Positions 36,363 through 48,301 of a stretch of DNA of 64,000 nucleotides are shown piece by piece (positions within the stretch are counted from its first letter, which is position 1; each line of letters begins with the position of its first letter). The position numbers and the translations under genes were made by a program. Source of the stretch: Carex sylvatica (taxonomy: Eukaryota > Streptophyta > Magnoliopsida > Poales > Cyperaceae). The notes under the pieces are model-generated. The model was not told where the DNA came from and did not search any database. It worked only from the letters and a program-made list of their open reading frames with translations. The stretch lies in NCBI GenBank assembly GCA_964058845.1, contig CAXKVR010000087.1:1-64000 (forward strand), read 5' to 3'.

Positions 36363-38657
36363 TGTAACGTAGTGGAACTTTTAAAATAATAAGATTTCAA
36401 AAGATTAAATTAAATATAGTTTTAAAAGTTAAAGGTCTAATGCTTGGAAATATTTTTATACTGACTGATTGAGTTCAGGCGTCGAAAATTGAATTATAAT
36501 ATAGAAAAATGGTCCAGTGCGGATGGATGACCCGCACTGCGGGTGGCTTCACCCGCACTGGGACAAGTTCCTTAATAAACGGCTGTAATTTCTCTGGGTG
36601 CGGATGGTGGTGCGGATGGGCACACGCACTGCGGGTGAGTTCTGTACTTTTCTGAAAATTTCGCTAAGTACTGAATGCGGATGGGAGCATCCGCACTGTC
36701 CTCAGTGCGTCCGCACTAGGCTCGGACTTTTTCTTCTGCGCAGTGAATGCGGCTGGGTGATCCGCAGTACGGCTGGAGAGACCGCAGTGCGGATGGAGAG
36801 GATCCGCAGTGCGGATGAATGATCCGCACTGAAATGTAATTTTGTTATTTTTGAGGGGTTTATTTGCAAAATTTCAATTATAAATCAAAATCCTCCTTCT
36901 TCTTCTCATTTTACGGGAATTAAAAGAGGAAGAGTTAGGTTAGAGCGGAGAGAAAAAGAGAAAGAGAGAGAGAGAGAAAATTTAAGCGCGGAAACTGATC
37001 GAACTGATCGGGAAATCGAGATTCGAGCTGAATTGACGATCCTTGATCGATTCTAAAGCTTCAATTTGGTATTTCTTTCTCTTTTGCAATTCTTTGAAAA
37101 TCCCAAATTATTCGATTTGTCGTGATTTCGGTTGAAATTCGAATTAGGGTTTCAGTAATCGAGTTCTAGCTCGATTAGTGGTTAATTTGTGATAATTGAT
37201 CTGATTTGTCTTTCTTTTCTTTTGGAAACCCTAATTCAATTGATATTGTTATATTTTTGATGAAATTCGAATTCAAATTTGATCTGAAACGTTATACCTC
37301 GATAATCGATTTGATTCTGGTTAGTTAGTTTATAGGAATTTATTTTATTAATTCATCTATGCTTTATTAACATAGGCATAGACCCTATCGAGCACGACTC
37401 AGCGAAATCGTCGGAAGTTCGGAATCTAGTGATAGCTGATTCTCTACGCATCCTACGTGATCAGGTGCGGGGGTTCACGGGATCTGTTTTGGGATTTATT
37501 TTTAAGAATTAAATAGTTACGTATAAATGGCATGTTGAATTTCTAATTGCATGCATCATAGCATTATTGCATAGTTAAGTAAATGATATATCGGAATTGC
37601 TATATTTAGGATGATCTAGCATATTGGTATGGTTTTACCGATTTTACTGTTCCTTTGATTCTGATAATGGAATGAAACCACAGTACTGAATTGATATTGT
37701 TATATTATATTATATATTCATAGTTATTGCAAAGTCTAGAGTCGACGCTAGACTTTGCCTCAGGAACCATATGCGCATTTGGGGAATGACCCCACTGAAC
37801 CCAGTACCGGTTGGGTAGGGGATACTGTTATTACATATATTATTGTGATTGTTGGAATACTGAACTGCGGTATAGTGATTGATGTGAAACTGTTGCGGTA
37901 TTGATAATCTTTGTTTCTGATCGAATTACTTTATTGCTAGTCGTGAAATTTTGACTGATATACATGTTTAATTATTAACCAGAACCAATAGAACGGTTAA
38001 GCCGATGAAGATAGATAACTGATTTCTATCTTTCCAACCTGACTTAGAGAGTTTGCATTTAGGTCCAAACATCCTGAATAATTCCGTTTTGATTTTCTCC
38101 GAATGTGATAATAGTAGAAGTTCACTTGAATTCCCTTTTAAAGTAATTGCATTTCATGATTTAACTAATTAATATACTAACGAATTGATTTAATTCTGAT
38201 TTTGGATTTCTTACAAATCCAGTAGCCCTATTTAAATTCTGCACTGAGAAACTGCGAATAAGTTTCTCACCCCTTTTCCCCTTCGTGGGTTTTTCAGGAA
38301 ACAAGGAATAGGATCTCGAGATCGTGCGGCGAGGAAAAGAAAGGAGAGGTATAGATAGGCCTTATTAATGATCGTTTTGTACTGGTTAAGTACTCAGATC
38401 ATATTTTGTTGTGTATAACCTTCGAACCAGACTTTTGTAAAACTTATTTTAATTAAGTAGGAGGTGTTGTAAGTAGGAGGTGTTGTAAGTAGGATGTGTT
38501 TTAATTATCTGATTTCAATTGTGTATCTAAAATGGTTAAATTATTTTGGTAAAATTGGGATGAATATGAATCATCTCATCGTTCTTGCCTCGTGAATATA
38601 TAGAAAATATATATATTCACGGCGTAACCGTCGCGCCCCTTGTTCCGGGGTGTGACA
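36363..38657 (+). repeat. Tekay-like 5' LTR
   Basis: It starts TGTAACGTAGTGG and ends CCGGGGTGTGACA. It contains a GC-rich hairpin array at 36512-36835, a possible TATA box (TATAAAT, 36879-36885), a GA microsatellite near 36955-36977, and a conserved tail. Confidence 0.95.
36512..36835. repeat. Array of inverted CAGTGCGGATG motifs in U3
   Basis: At least a dozen copies of GTGCGGATG or its complement CATCCGCAC, with variants (GCGGGTG, GCGGCTGG), occur in 320 bp. Many are paired as hairpins, such as AGTGCGGATGAATGATCCGC near 36811. The array is far more GC-rich than its surroundings and lies upstream of the presumed TATA box. An identical copy is at 43568-43891 in the 3' LTR. Confidence 0.85.
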
Positions 38658-38666
38658 GTTAAATGT

Positions 38667-38683
38667 TGGTATCAGAGCCAGGT
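38667..38683 (+). promoter_or_regulatory. Primer binding site, initiator tRNA-Met type
   Basis: TGGTATCAGAGCCAGGT lies 9 bp after the LTR; its first 12 bases are complementary to the 3' end of plant initiator tRNA-Met, the usual primer of Ty3/Gypsy chromoviruses. Confidence 0.92.
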
Positions 38684-38803
38684 TGTTCTTAAAAACCCTA
38701 ACCAGACATGATAGGATAAGCGAGTGGGGTAAGTCTAGAGTTAGATTGGTAACGTTAAACTGCGTGAATTGAAATATTAACTTATTGATTATTGAATAGT
38801 CAA

Positions 38804-41800
38804 ATGGAGAGAGATCTCGGAGAAATGTTAATTGCGGCCTATGAAAGAGGTCGTAGAGCAGAAAATCTGGAACGCGGACCAGCTCCTGTGGCTGGAGCAA
38901 ATGGGGAGGAATTTCGACAATTATATGAAGCATTTATGCGTTTGGCACCCCCTCGGTTTGATGGGTCGGGGGGATATCCGGCTGCGGAAGAATGGATGGT
39001 GAGTCTGAAAGCAAAGTTCACCCTATGCCGGGTGCCAGAGGTGAACAAAGTGGAGTTGGCCGTACAATTGCTTGAAAAATCTGGTAGGCATTGGTGGGAG
39101 GGAGTTAAAATGGAGTTTGAAGGGGGCGAAGGAGAGATTACCTGGGAATGGTTTGAACAGAAGTTTGGGGAGCAGTTCTTGAGTGATTTACATCGGGAGG
39201 CTTTGAGAAGCCAATTCCTGAACTTAAGACAGAATGAAAGGTCGGTAGAGGAGTACAACCGTTTGTTCTTTGATCTATCCCGCTATGCTCCAGATGTGAA
39301 AAGGGATCTTGATAGATACCGGAGGCAGTATTTGGACGGGTTGGACCCGAATATTGCACTAGCCATACATCATTCCACAGCTGCAGGGGTTCCAGCTCTT
39401 ATGAGATGTGCGGAGCAGACAGAGGTATATCTCAAGAGAAGTGCGCAACAAACCCTCTCCAGAAATGTGAAGCCTAAATTTGATCAAAGGAGGCAAGCGA
39501 GTGGATCGGGGGTTAGACCTCAAGCCCCTAGATACCCTACAGGACAGATAGCGGTACCTCAGTTTACCCCGGGAGCTACTGGACCTTGGTGCCGTATTTG
39601 CATGAAGCCACATACTGAATCTGAGTGTCGTCGCCTCAATCAGACTTGTCTTCGCTGTGGCAGCAAGAATCATTGGATCAAGGATTGCCCAAATACTTTT
39701 TCGAGTACACCCGGGAGCAGTGGCAGTGGTGGTTATAGAGGTCCACAGGGGCGAGGACGTGGAGGCATACCTTCGCTACGAGGTCGAGGCCCTACACCAC
39801 AGTTGAGGGAAGGCCGTGCAGGAGGACGAGCCAGTGTTCACGCGGTAGAGGCAATAGAGCTACCGAATGCAGGAGACGAGTTGATTCCTATTTCTACTCA
39901 GACTGATTTGCTAGCAGGTACTATTTCTATTTCGGGACATCTTGCGTATGTGTTGATTGATACGGGTTGTAGCAATTCGATCATATCTAGTACGTTAGTG
40001 GAGAAGTGTGGATGGTTAACGGAGTCGAGTGGGAGAGTATTGAATGTTCATACCCCTCTCGGTTCAACTACCCAAATTGCGAGGACGTGCCGAAACCTGA
40101 AAGTGAGAGTAGATGGAAGGGATTTTCTAGCCGAAATGTTGGTCATGGACATTTCTGAGTATGATGCATTGTTGGGTTTGGATTGGTTAACTCAACACCT
40201 AGCTACGATTGATTGTTTGAGCCGTACTGTTCAGTTCGCATTGTCAAGTGGTGCTACATGTGCATTAAAGTGTAGAGGATTAAAAGAGGTGGTACCGTAT
40301 ATTTCAGCAATAGAGACAAGGCACTTAATTGAGTCGGGGTGTACAGCATACTTAGTAAGGGTTATGAGTACTGCTACTGAAATTCCAGAAATATCTAACA
40401 TTCCGGTTGTTTCGGAATACATTGATGTCTTTCCTGATGAGATTTCAGGGTTACCCCCAGAACGAGAAATTGAGTTTAACATTAATTTGATACCTGGCAC
40501 AATCCCGATTTCGAAGGCTCCTTATCGGATGGCTCCGGCTGAGCTAAAAGAATTGAAGGTGCAATTAGAAGAAATGTTGGAGAAAGGCTTTATTCGACCG
40601 AGTACTTCTCCATGGGGCGCACCAGTGTTGTTTGTAAGAAAGAAGGATGGAACTCTGCGGTTGTGCATAGATTACCGGGAGTTGAATAAGGTGACCGTGA
40701 AGAATAAGTACCCATTGCCAAGGATTGATGATCTTTTTGATCAGCTACAAGGATCATCGGTCTATTCCAAGATCGATTTAAGAACGGGTTACCACCAGTT
40801 GCGTATATGTCCAAGTGACGTGGAGAAGACGGCTTTCCGTACTAGGTACGGGCACTATGAATACCTAGTCATGCCATTCGGATTGACCAATGCACCGGCA
40901 GCTTTTATGGATCTCATGCAGCGTGTATTTAGAGATTTGTTGGATTCCAGTGTGGTGGTCTTCATCGATGATATACTGATCTATTCGCGTTCATATGAGG
41001 AGCATGCGGCACATCTTAAAGTGGTGTTACAAAGACTACGAGATCATCGGCTTTATGCCAAAATTTCGAAGTGCGAATTCTGGATGGACAAGATGGCATT
41101 TTTGGGTCATATAGTTTCGGGTGAAGGATTGGCGGTAGATCCTGAGAAGATCCGAGCGGTAACTGAATGGAAGAGACCAACAACTGTTACAGAGATCCGT
41201 AGTTTTCTCGGCTTAGCTGGGTACTATCGAAGATTTGTAGCTGGATTCTCACAATTAGCCCGCCCTATTACGGAGTTGCTACATAAAGGTATTAAATTCG
41301 ATTGGGGTGAAAAACAAGAAAAAAGTTTTGAGGAGTTAAAGAGTCGGCTAGTGTCAGCCCCGATTCTTACAATGCCAATAACTGGAAAGGACTACACGGT
41401 GTTTACAGATGCATCCCGTACGGGTTTGGGTTGCGTTTTGATGCAAGGTGAGCAAGTTATTGCCTACGCTTCTCGACAGTTACGGCCACATGAACAGAAC
41501 TATCCGACACATGACTTGGAACTAGCAGCGGTGATTTTTGCGCTCAAAATTTGGCGGCATTACTTGTATGGTGTGAAGTGCCAGATTTTCACGGATCATA
41601 AAAGCTTAAAATATGTCTTTACTCAGAAGGAACTGAACTTGAGACAACGAAGGTGGCTGGAATTAATGAAGGATTACGATCTCGATATTCAGTATCATGC
41701 GGGCAAGGCTAATGCGGTAGCAGATGCGCTGAGTAGGAAAAATCAGGTTAACCTGGCAAGCGTGATTTCAAGTGAAGTGCAGTTGATTGAAGAAATGAGA

Positions 41801-43375
41801 AGGATGAATTTACATGTTGGAGCATCGCACGAATTGGCAAAGTCAGTTGCAACTCGCTTACTCGAGGTAGAAGCGGGTATGAATAAATCGGCCTGTATGT
41901 CCATTATTTTTGCTGCTATTGAGGTGAGACCGGAGTTACATGACCGTATACGGGTAGCGCAGCACTAAGATCAGAAGTGTCAGAAATTTCGAGAACATGT
42001 AGAATCGGACCGAGACACTCCATTTAGACTTGATGACGAGGGTATCTTGCGGTTTGGCAACCGCATATGCATTCCTGAAGATTCCGACTTGAAGACCCTA
42101 GTTCTATCCGAAGCACATGATTCGGGATACACGATCCATCCCGGCGAAGTTAAAATGTATCAAACTCTGAAGCGGTATTTTTGGTGGCCGAACATGAAAA
42201 GGGATGTGACAAGGTACGTTGAGAAATGTCAAGTCTGTCAGCAAGTGAAGGCTGATCGACGAAAGGCAGCTGGGTTACTTCAACCGCTGAATAAGAAGAG
42301 AGGTAAGTTTGAAGTTATTGCAATGGATTTCGTATCTGGTTTTCCGAGGACAGTGGGCCGACACGATACCATATGGGTTATTGTGGATACATTGACGAAG
42401 GTGGCACATTTTATTCCACTCGGACCTGATACATCGGGTCGAACGTTAGCCAACTTGTTTCTGAAATTTTTCGTTAAATATCATGGATGTCCAAGAGAAA
42501 TTATATCTGATCGAGATACCAGGTTCACTTCGCATTTTTGGAAAAGTTTCCAAGAGAATATGGGTACGAAGCTGAGGTTCAGCACCGCACATCATCCGCA
42601 GACTGATGGACAGTCAGAAAGAACAATCCAGACATTGGAAGACATGCTTCGAGCATGTGCTTTGAGCTTTCGAGGGTCTTGGCTCGACCATTTGCATTTG
42701 GTTGAATTTGCCTACAACAACAGTTATCACTCAAGTATCGGGATGCCACCATTAGAAGCGCTTACTGGAGAGATTTGTCGTACACCGTTGTGGTGGGGTC
42801 CGGCGGGTACTCATCCGTCCACAGGACCAGAATTGATACAAGAAGCAGCAGAGAAGACACAGGTTATCTTGAGCCGACTCAAATCAGCTCAAGATCGACA
42901 AAAGAGATATGCTGATATACATCGAAGACCGTTAGAGTTTCAAGAAGGTGATCATGTGTGGCTCCGAGTATCTCCGGTTAGAGGAGTACATCGGTTTGGA
43001 GTATCGGGTAAGCTAAGTCCACGGTATATCGGTCCCTTTCAGATTCTGAATCGAGTAGGACTTGTAGCTTACGAGCTTGCATTGCCTCCAACCTTGGACC
43101 GGGTACACCCGGTGTTTCATGTGTCACAACTCCGAAAATATGTACGAGATCCTTCTCACTGCATCGATCATTCTGACTTATACCTTAATGAGAATTTGGC
43201 CTATAAAGAAGAACCAATGCGAATACTTGATAGAAAAGAGCAAAGGTTAAGAAATCGAACGATTAGACTTGTTTTAGTACAATGGGGAAGACACTCGGAA
43301 AAAGAGGCAACATGGGAACTCGAAACGAAAATTCGCGAGCAATATCCTGAGTTATTCGACAGTTCAGGTACGTAG
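38804..43375 (+). pseudogene. Tekay-like gag-pol polyprotein with one internal stop
   Basis: From ATG 38804 one frame runs to 41966-41968 (TAA) and then on, in the same phase, to 43375. Order: gag ([34 protein letters not shown]), CCHC zinc knuckle [14 protein letters not shown] (about residue 282), protease IDTGCSNS (about 386), RT with FIDD (about 720), RNase H ([14 protein letters not shown]), stop, then integrase: zinc-binding HPGEV...CQVCQ, catalytic D in IAMDFVSG, D in SDRDTRF and E in GQSERTIQ. The C-terminus (RILDRKEQRLRNRTI; KEATWELE) resembles the Tekay/Del chromodomain. The stop separates RNase H from integrase; no frameshift was found. It may be a recent mutation or a recoding site, the former being more likely. 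Confidence 0.95.
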
Positions 43376-43406
43376 TTAAGTTCAAAGGATTGAACTTTAT
43401 TTTTAA

Positions 43407-43418
43407 GTGAGGGAGAAA
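43407..43418 (+). promoter_or_regulatory. Polypurine tract
   Basis: GTGAGGGAGAAA directly precedes the 3' LTR, the expected plus-strand primer site for reverse transcription. Confidence 0.85.
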
Positions 43419-45713
43419 TGTAACGTAGTGGAACTTTTAAAATAATAAGATTTCAAAAGATTAAATTAAATATAGTTTTAAAAGTTAAAGGTCTAATGCT
43501 TGGAAATATTTTTATACTGACTGATTGAGTTCAGGCGTCGAAAATTGAATTATAATATAGAAAAATGGTCCAGTGCGGATGGATGACCCGCACTGCGGGT
43601 GGCTTCACCCGCACTGGGACAAGTTCCTTAATAAACGGCTGTAATTTCTCTGGGTGCGGATGGTGGTGCGGATGGGCACACGCACTGCGGGTGAGTTCTG
43701 TACTTTTCTGAAAATTTCGCTAAGTACTGAATGCGGATGGGAGCATCCGCACTGTCCTCAGTGCGTCCGCACTAGGCTCGGACTTTTTCTTCTGCGCAGT
43801 GAATGCGGCTGGGTGATCCGCAGTACGGCTGGAGAGACCGCAGTGCGGATGGAGAGGATCCGCAGTGCGGATGAATGATCCGCACTGAAATGTAATTTTG
43901 TTATTTTTGAGGGGTTTATTTGCAAAATTTCAATTATAAATCAAAATCCTCCTTCTTCTTCTCATTTTACGGGAATTAAAAGAGGAAGAGTTAGGTTAGA
44001 GCGGAGAGAAAAAGAGAAAGAGAGAGAGAGAGAAAATTTAAGCGCGGAAACTGATCGAACTGATCGGGAAATCGAGATTCGAGCTGAATTGACGATCCTT
44101 GATCGATTCTAAAGCTTCAATTTGGTATTTCTTTCTCTTTTGCAATTCTTTGAAAATCCCAAATTATTCGATTTGTCGTGATTTCGGTTGAAATTCGAAT
44201 TAGGGTTTCAGTAATCGAGTTCTAGCTCGATTAGTGGTTAATTTGTGATAATTGATCTGATTTGTCTTTCTTTTCTTTTGGAAACCCTAATTCAATTGAT
44301 ATTGTTATATTTTTGATGAAATTCGAATTCAAATTTGATCTGAAACGTTATACCTCGATAATCGATTTGATTCTGGTTAGTTAGTTTATAGGAATTTATT
44401 TTATTAATTCATCTATGCTTTATTAACATAGGCATAGACCCTATCGAGCACGACTCAGCGAAATCGTCGGAAGTTCGGAATCTAGTGATAGCTGATTCTC
44501 TACGCATCCTACGTGATCAGGTGCGGGGGTTCACGGGATCTGTTTTGGGATTTATTTTTAAGAATTAAATAGTTACGTATAAATGGCATGTTGAATTTCT
44601 AATTGCATGCATCATAGCATTATTGCATAGTTAAGTAAATGATATATCGGAATTGCTATATTTAGGATGATCTAGCATATTGGTATGGTTTTACCGATTT
44701 TACTGTTCCTTTGATTCTGATAATGGAATGAAACCACAGTACTGAATTGATATTGTTATATTATATTATATATTCATAGTTATTGCAAAGTCTAGAGTCG
44801 ACGCTAGACTTTGCCTCAGGAACCATATGCGCATTTGGGGAATGACCCCACTGAACCCAGTACCGGTTGGGTAGGGGATACTGTTATTACATATATTATT
44901 GTGATTGTTGGAATACTGAACTGCGGTATAGTGATTGATGTGAAACTGTTGCGGTATTGATAATCTTTGTTTCTGATCGAATTACTTTATTGCTAGTCGT
45001 GAAATTTTGACTGATATACATGTTTAATTATTAACCAGAACCAATAGAACGGTTAAGCCGATGAAGATAGATAACTGATTTCTATCTTTCCAACCTGACT
45101 TAGAGAGTTTGCATTTAGGTCCAAACATCCTGAATAATTCCGTTTTGATTTTCTCCGAATGTGATAATAGTAGAAGTTCACTTGAATTCCCTTTTAAAGT
45201 AATTGCATTTCATGATTTAACTGATTAATATACTAACGAATTGATTTAATTCTGATTTTGGATTTCTTACAAATCCAGTAGCCCTATTTAAATTCTGCAC
45301 TGAGAAACTGCGAATAAGTTTCTCACCCCTTTTCCCCTTCGTGGGTTTTTCAGGAAACAAGGAATAGGATCTCGAGATCGTGCGGCGAGGAAAAGAAAGG
45401 AGAGGTATAGATAGGCCTTATTAATGATCGTTTTGTACTGGTTAAGTACTCAGATCATATTTTGTTGTGTATAACCTTCGAACCAGACTTTTGTAAAACT
45501 TATTTTAATTAAGTAGGAGGTGTTGTAAGTAGGAGGTGTTGTAAGTAGGATGTGTTTTAATTATCTGATTTCAATTGTGTATCTAAAATGGTTAAATTAT
45601 TTTGGTAAAATTGGGATGAATATGAATCATCTCATCGTTCTTGCCTCGTGAATATATAGAAAATATATATATTCACGGCGTAACCGTCGCGCCCCTTGTT
45701 CCGGGGTGTGACA
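43419..45713 (+). repeat. Tekay-like 3' LTR
   Basis: Same length as the 5' LTR and identical as far as could be checked, except G at 45223 versus A at 38167. It is followed by AACAC, the target duplication, and then the pectin methylesterase 3' flank. Confidence 0.95.
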
Positions 45714-45928
45714 AACACACACACATCATTCTTTATCAAAGCTTACCAGATTAATATAGGACTTCAAATCTGTACACTAATTAAAATCTTGATAACCTTG
45801 AATACATCAAACAACATGCATGGAAGCCATGAAACTAAAAATAGCATAGTAAAAATTCAAGCACCTAGAACAGTCATAAACTAAAGAAAAACACAAATCA
45901 AACACACAGTACACTATCCAACATCCGT

Positions 45929-47223
45929 CTAATTAGTAAAGCCAACATAATATGGAATTGTTCTATTGGGCATCCACAGATCAGCATGGATGAACCTTTT
46001 TGATGTAAACTTACGCGCTTGTTTCCTGGTAAGGACATGATAGCCCTGCCAGTTCACCCGTTTAGCTGTAGAAGCCCCAGGGCCACTATTGGCATATTCA
46101 GCAAAGTATATGGTACTTGGTGGTGGAGTTGTGTTCCAACGGATCCACCCCTTAGGACTGATCAACTTATCTATATATGACTCCATAATTACAACACGAG
46201 CGTATTGCTTCCATGGTCTGCCCAAGTAATTATCATCCTTAATGGTTTTAAGGTTGCCTGCTGCCTTTATCCGGCAATTTTGTAACACTATACCTGTGGT
46301 CTCATTCAGACCGGAGCGCCCTGTTCAAATTAGAACATATTTATTAGAATCATCCAAACTTGGGACATAAGCTCTCCTCTCTTAAAGTATTACATAATGA
46401 AAATATATAATTTTTGGATCATTAATTTTGGTAGTTATTTTGCAAGTTTTTAACAATGGATGGATCGATTTTCAATAAATATTTAATTCTTACCACTAGC
46501 TGTGATTACATTCTGATGTCCACCAGACAAACTTTTAAGATAGATATCGCAATTCTGGAAAAACGCCTTTGAGTTTCCAAATATAAAGTCTATAGTGCCG
46601 CTTATTATACACTCTTGAAAAAACTGGATCCCTCGTTGTACATATAGGGTATCTTGGTAGCCGTCGAAACGACACTTGAAAAATGCACTATAATTCCCTG
46701 TAATTTTGAAGGCCACAGCCTGTTCTCCAGCCGGTCCAGCAATGTTTGTAAATGCCATATTTTTGGCAGTGAAGTTGAGTGCGTCAACCGCTGCAGAATT
46801 AATGAGCCACACATACACATGTATTGGCCGTTGTAATGTCAAATCTTGTTTTAGTAGATACAACTTACAAACATGAAGAAAAGGATTGTGGTCAATTTAC
46901 AAGTATATATATAGAGAGAGATAGACAACTTACAAAAAATGGCTGTATTGGCCGTTGTAATGTTATCCAGCCCCTTGGATATATTGCCAGTAATTATTGT
47001 TTTCCTATCCCCATCTCCATACATGTAAATATTATCCTGCCCCTGTCGGACTCTGATATTTCCCTCATAATATATCCCTGCCTTGATGTATATCACGTAC
47101 ATGCCCTTCTTCTCCTTCTCCTTCTCCTTCTCCTTCTGTGAGGGCATGTAATTATGAATTGCATCATGTACAGAATTGAAGTGGCCACTTCCGTCCTTCG
47201 CGACAATTACATTTGGCTTCTTA
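45929..47223 (-). CDS. Pectin methylesterase catalytic domain, three exons, N-terminus missing
   Basis: Exons 47223-46934, 46790-46494 and 46320-45929 are joined by GT-AG introns with consistent phases. The product is a plant pectinesterase (carbohydrate esterase family 8), which removes methyl groups from cell-wall pectin. Conserved motifs are present: VIVAKDGSGHF, AGIYYEGNI, FDGYQDTLYV, SGTIDFIFGN (both catalytic Asp) and NYLGRPWKQYARV (substrate-binding Arg), ending WMPNRTIPYYVGFTN. Exon 1 starts at an acceptor-like CAG and has no start codon, signal peptide or inhibitor-like pro-region; none was found up to 47860. A Lys-Glu stretch (KEKEKEKEKK, from a six-base repeat at 47107-47137) replaces the usual variable loop. 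It could be a truncated gene, a pseudogene, or have an unrecognised far upstream exon. Confidence 0.88.
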
Positions 47224-47860
47224 CTGTTCCAAATTATATTTAATCATGTAGTCATTTATACATACGTAATTATTATTTGGCTCTTAAATGAATTACTAAG
47301 CTGCCCATTAATATCAATTATTATTCTTCTTTTTTATAGTTAAATATCAGCAGTGTCCAAAACAAACAAAAGAAAATTAAATATCGATATTTGGTACAAC
47401 AATTTTCATAAACATTATTTACACACTTTCAGAAAATTAACCTACCCAACATATATCCCTTTACAAGCTATATATATCCACAACTTAATTTAATATAATT
47501 TGCTTCCTAGTTCCAAACAAAAAAAAAAAAAGAGAAATAAAAAGCCTTTTTCAATAGGCTTGCGCTATTCTAACCTTAATAGACTAGCGCTATTCTCTTA
47601 GAGCTCAAAATCTTAATTTATGCTCTTAAAATATCCTTTTCAATAGTAAATGGTATAACTTATAAATATCATTCTAACAGACAAAAAAAAAATAGAGCCC
47701 GGAGGCATATGCAGTTAATTAAGATCATATATATAAGCATATTTGACAATATTAATTACAATTAACTTTCTTCGCATTTATGTATGTAGAGGATGATTCT
47801 AGCTAGTAAACTCATATTTTATCAATAATGATCAATGAACATTTTTTTTTTACAATCTGA
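47224..47860. other. AT-rich intergenic region between PME and LTP
   Basis: No exon encoding the missing PME start was recognised. It includes an A-tract near 47518-47532 and imperfect repeats of GACTAGCGCTATTCT (about 47560-47600). Confidence 0.45.
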
Positions 47861-48250
47861 TCAATGAACATTTATTAATGTAGTAAAAAACCAATAAAAC
47901 ACGTACTTGGAGCAGTCGATAGTTGTGCTAAGGGCAAAGGGAACAATGACTCCGCACTTGCCGGGGAGACCAGCAGCAACACTGGCATTGACGGCAGTTA
48001 CCTTGACAAGGTTCCTAAGACATTTGCACACTACCTGGTGTTCAACATCCGTCGTGGCCATCGAATTAAGGCTCTTGATGCCACTGCAGCACTCTACAGT
48101 GGGGTTTCCCTCACCGGTGAGGACATAAGACGTGCACTGGCCAAGGGCTGAGGCCACCTGGTTACAACGAGCTGTTGCATTTGCATATGTGGTTAGCAGG
48201 AGGATGGTGATGGTTATGGCAGCGATGGCACGGATGTCAAAGCTAGCCAT
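47861..48250 (-). CDS. Non-specific lipid transfer protein, type 1
   Basis: ATG at 48250 opens a frame with a hydrophobic signal peptide (ITITILLLTTYANA, cleavage probably near residue 26) and the complete eight-cysteine pattern of type 1 nsLTPs: C-NQV, C-TSY, CC-SGI, CKC-LRN, C-GVI, C-SK. These secreted proteins carry lipids in a hydrophobic tunnel and act in cuticle formation or defence. Size and spacing fit the family. The frame reads past the last Cys into KYVFYWFFTTLINVH, but AAGTACGTG there contains a GTACGT donor exactly where plant LTP genes have their single intron. The true C-terminus is therefore probably TIDCSK plus a few residues from a second exon to the left, which I could not locate. 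It looks functional. Confidence 0.9.
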   Translation of the reverse strand: MASFDIRAIAAITITILLLTTYANATARCNQVASALGQCTSYVLTGEGNPTVECCSGIKSLNSMATTDVEHQVVCKCLRNLVKVTAVNASVAAGLPGKCGVIVPFALSTTIDCSKYVFYWFFTTLINVH

Positions 48251-48293
48251 GGTTTAATGAATGGTGTGGTTTGAAGATTGATGCATTGGAAGG

Positions 48294-48301
48294 TTTATAT
48301 A
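48294..48301 (-). promoter_or_regulatory. TATA box of the LTP gene
   Basis: The minus strand reads TATATAAA about 45 bp upstream of the start codon at 48250, giving a predicted 5' leader of about 15-20 bases. Confidence 0.7.

Larger units (their letters stand above)
36363..45713 (+). mobile_element. Tekay/Del-like Ty3/Gypsy chromovirus-type retrotransposon, complete and young
   Basis: Two LTRs of exactly 2,295 bp (36363-38657 and 43419-45713), starting TGTAACG and ending GTGTGACA, flank a complete internal region with primer site, gag, protease, RT, RNase H, integrase with chromodomain-like end, and polypurine tract. A perfect 5-bp target duplication AACAC is seen at 36358-36362 and 45714-45718. 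Only one LTR difference was found by eye (A at 38167, G at 45223). The coding frame has one stop at 41966-41968. The element is inserted 215 bp downstream of the pectin methylesterase gene. Confidence 0.95.

Noticed and set aside
36598..36822. 74-codon frame in the Tekay LTR (copy at 43654)
   Set aside because: It arises from the GC-rich hairpin array and exists in both LTRs only because the LTRs are identical.
38667..38683. tRNA gene fragment
   Set aside because: It is a primer binding site directly after an LTR; no tRNA fold surrounds it.
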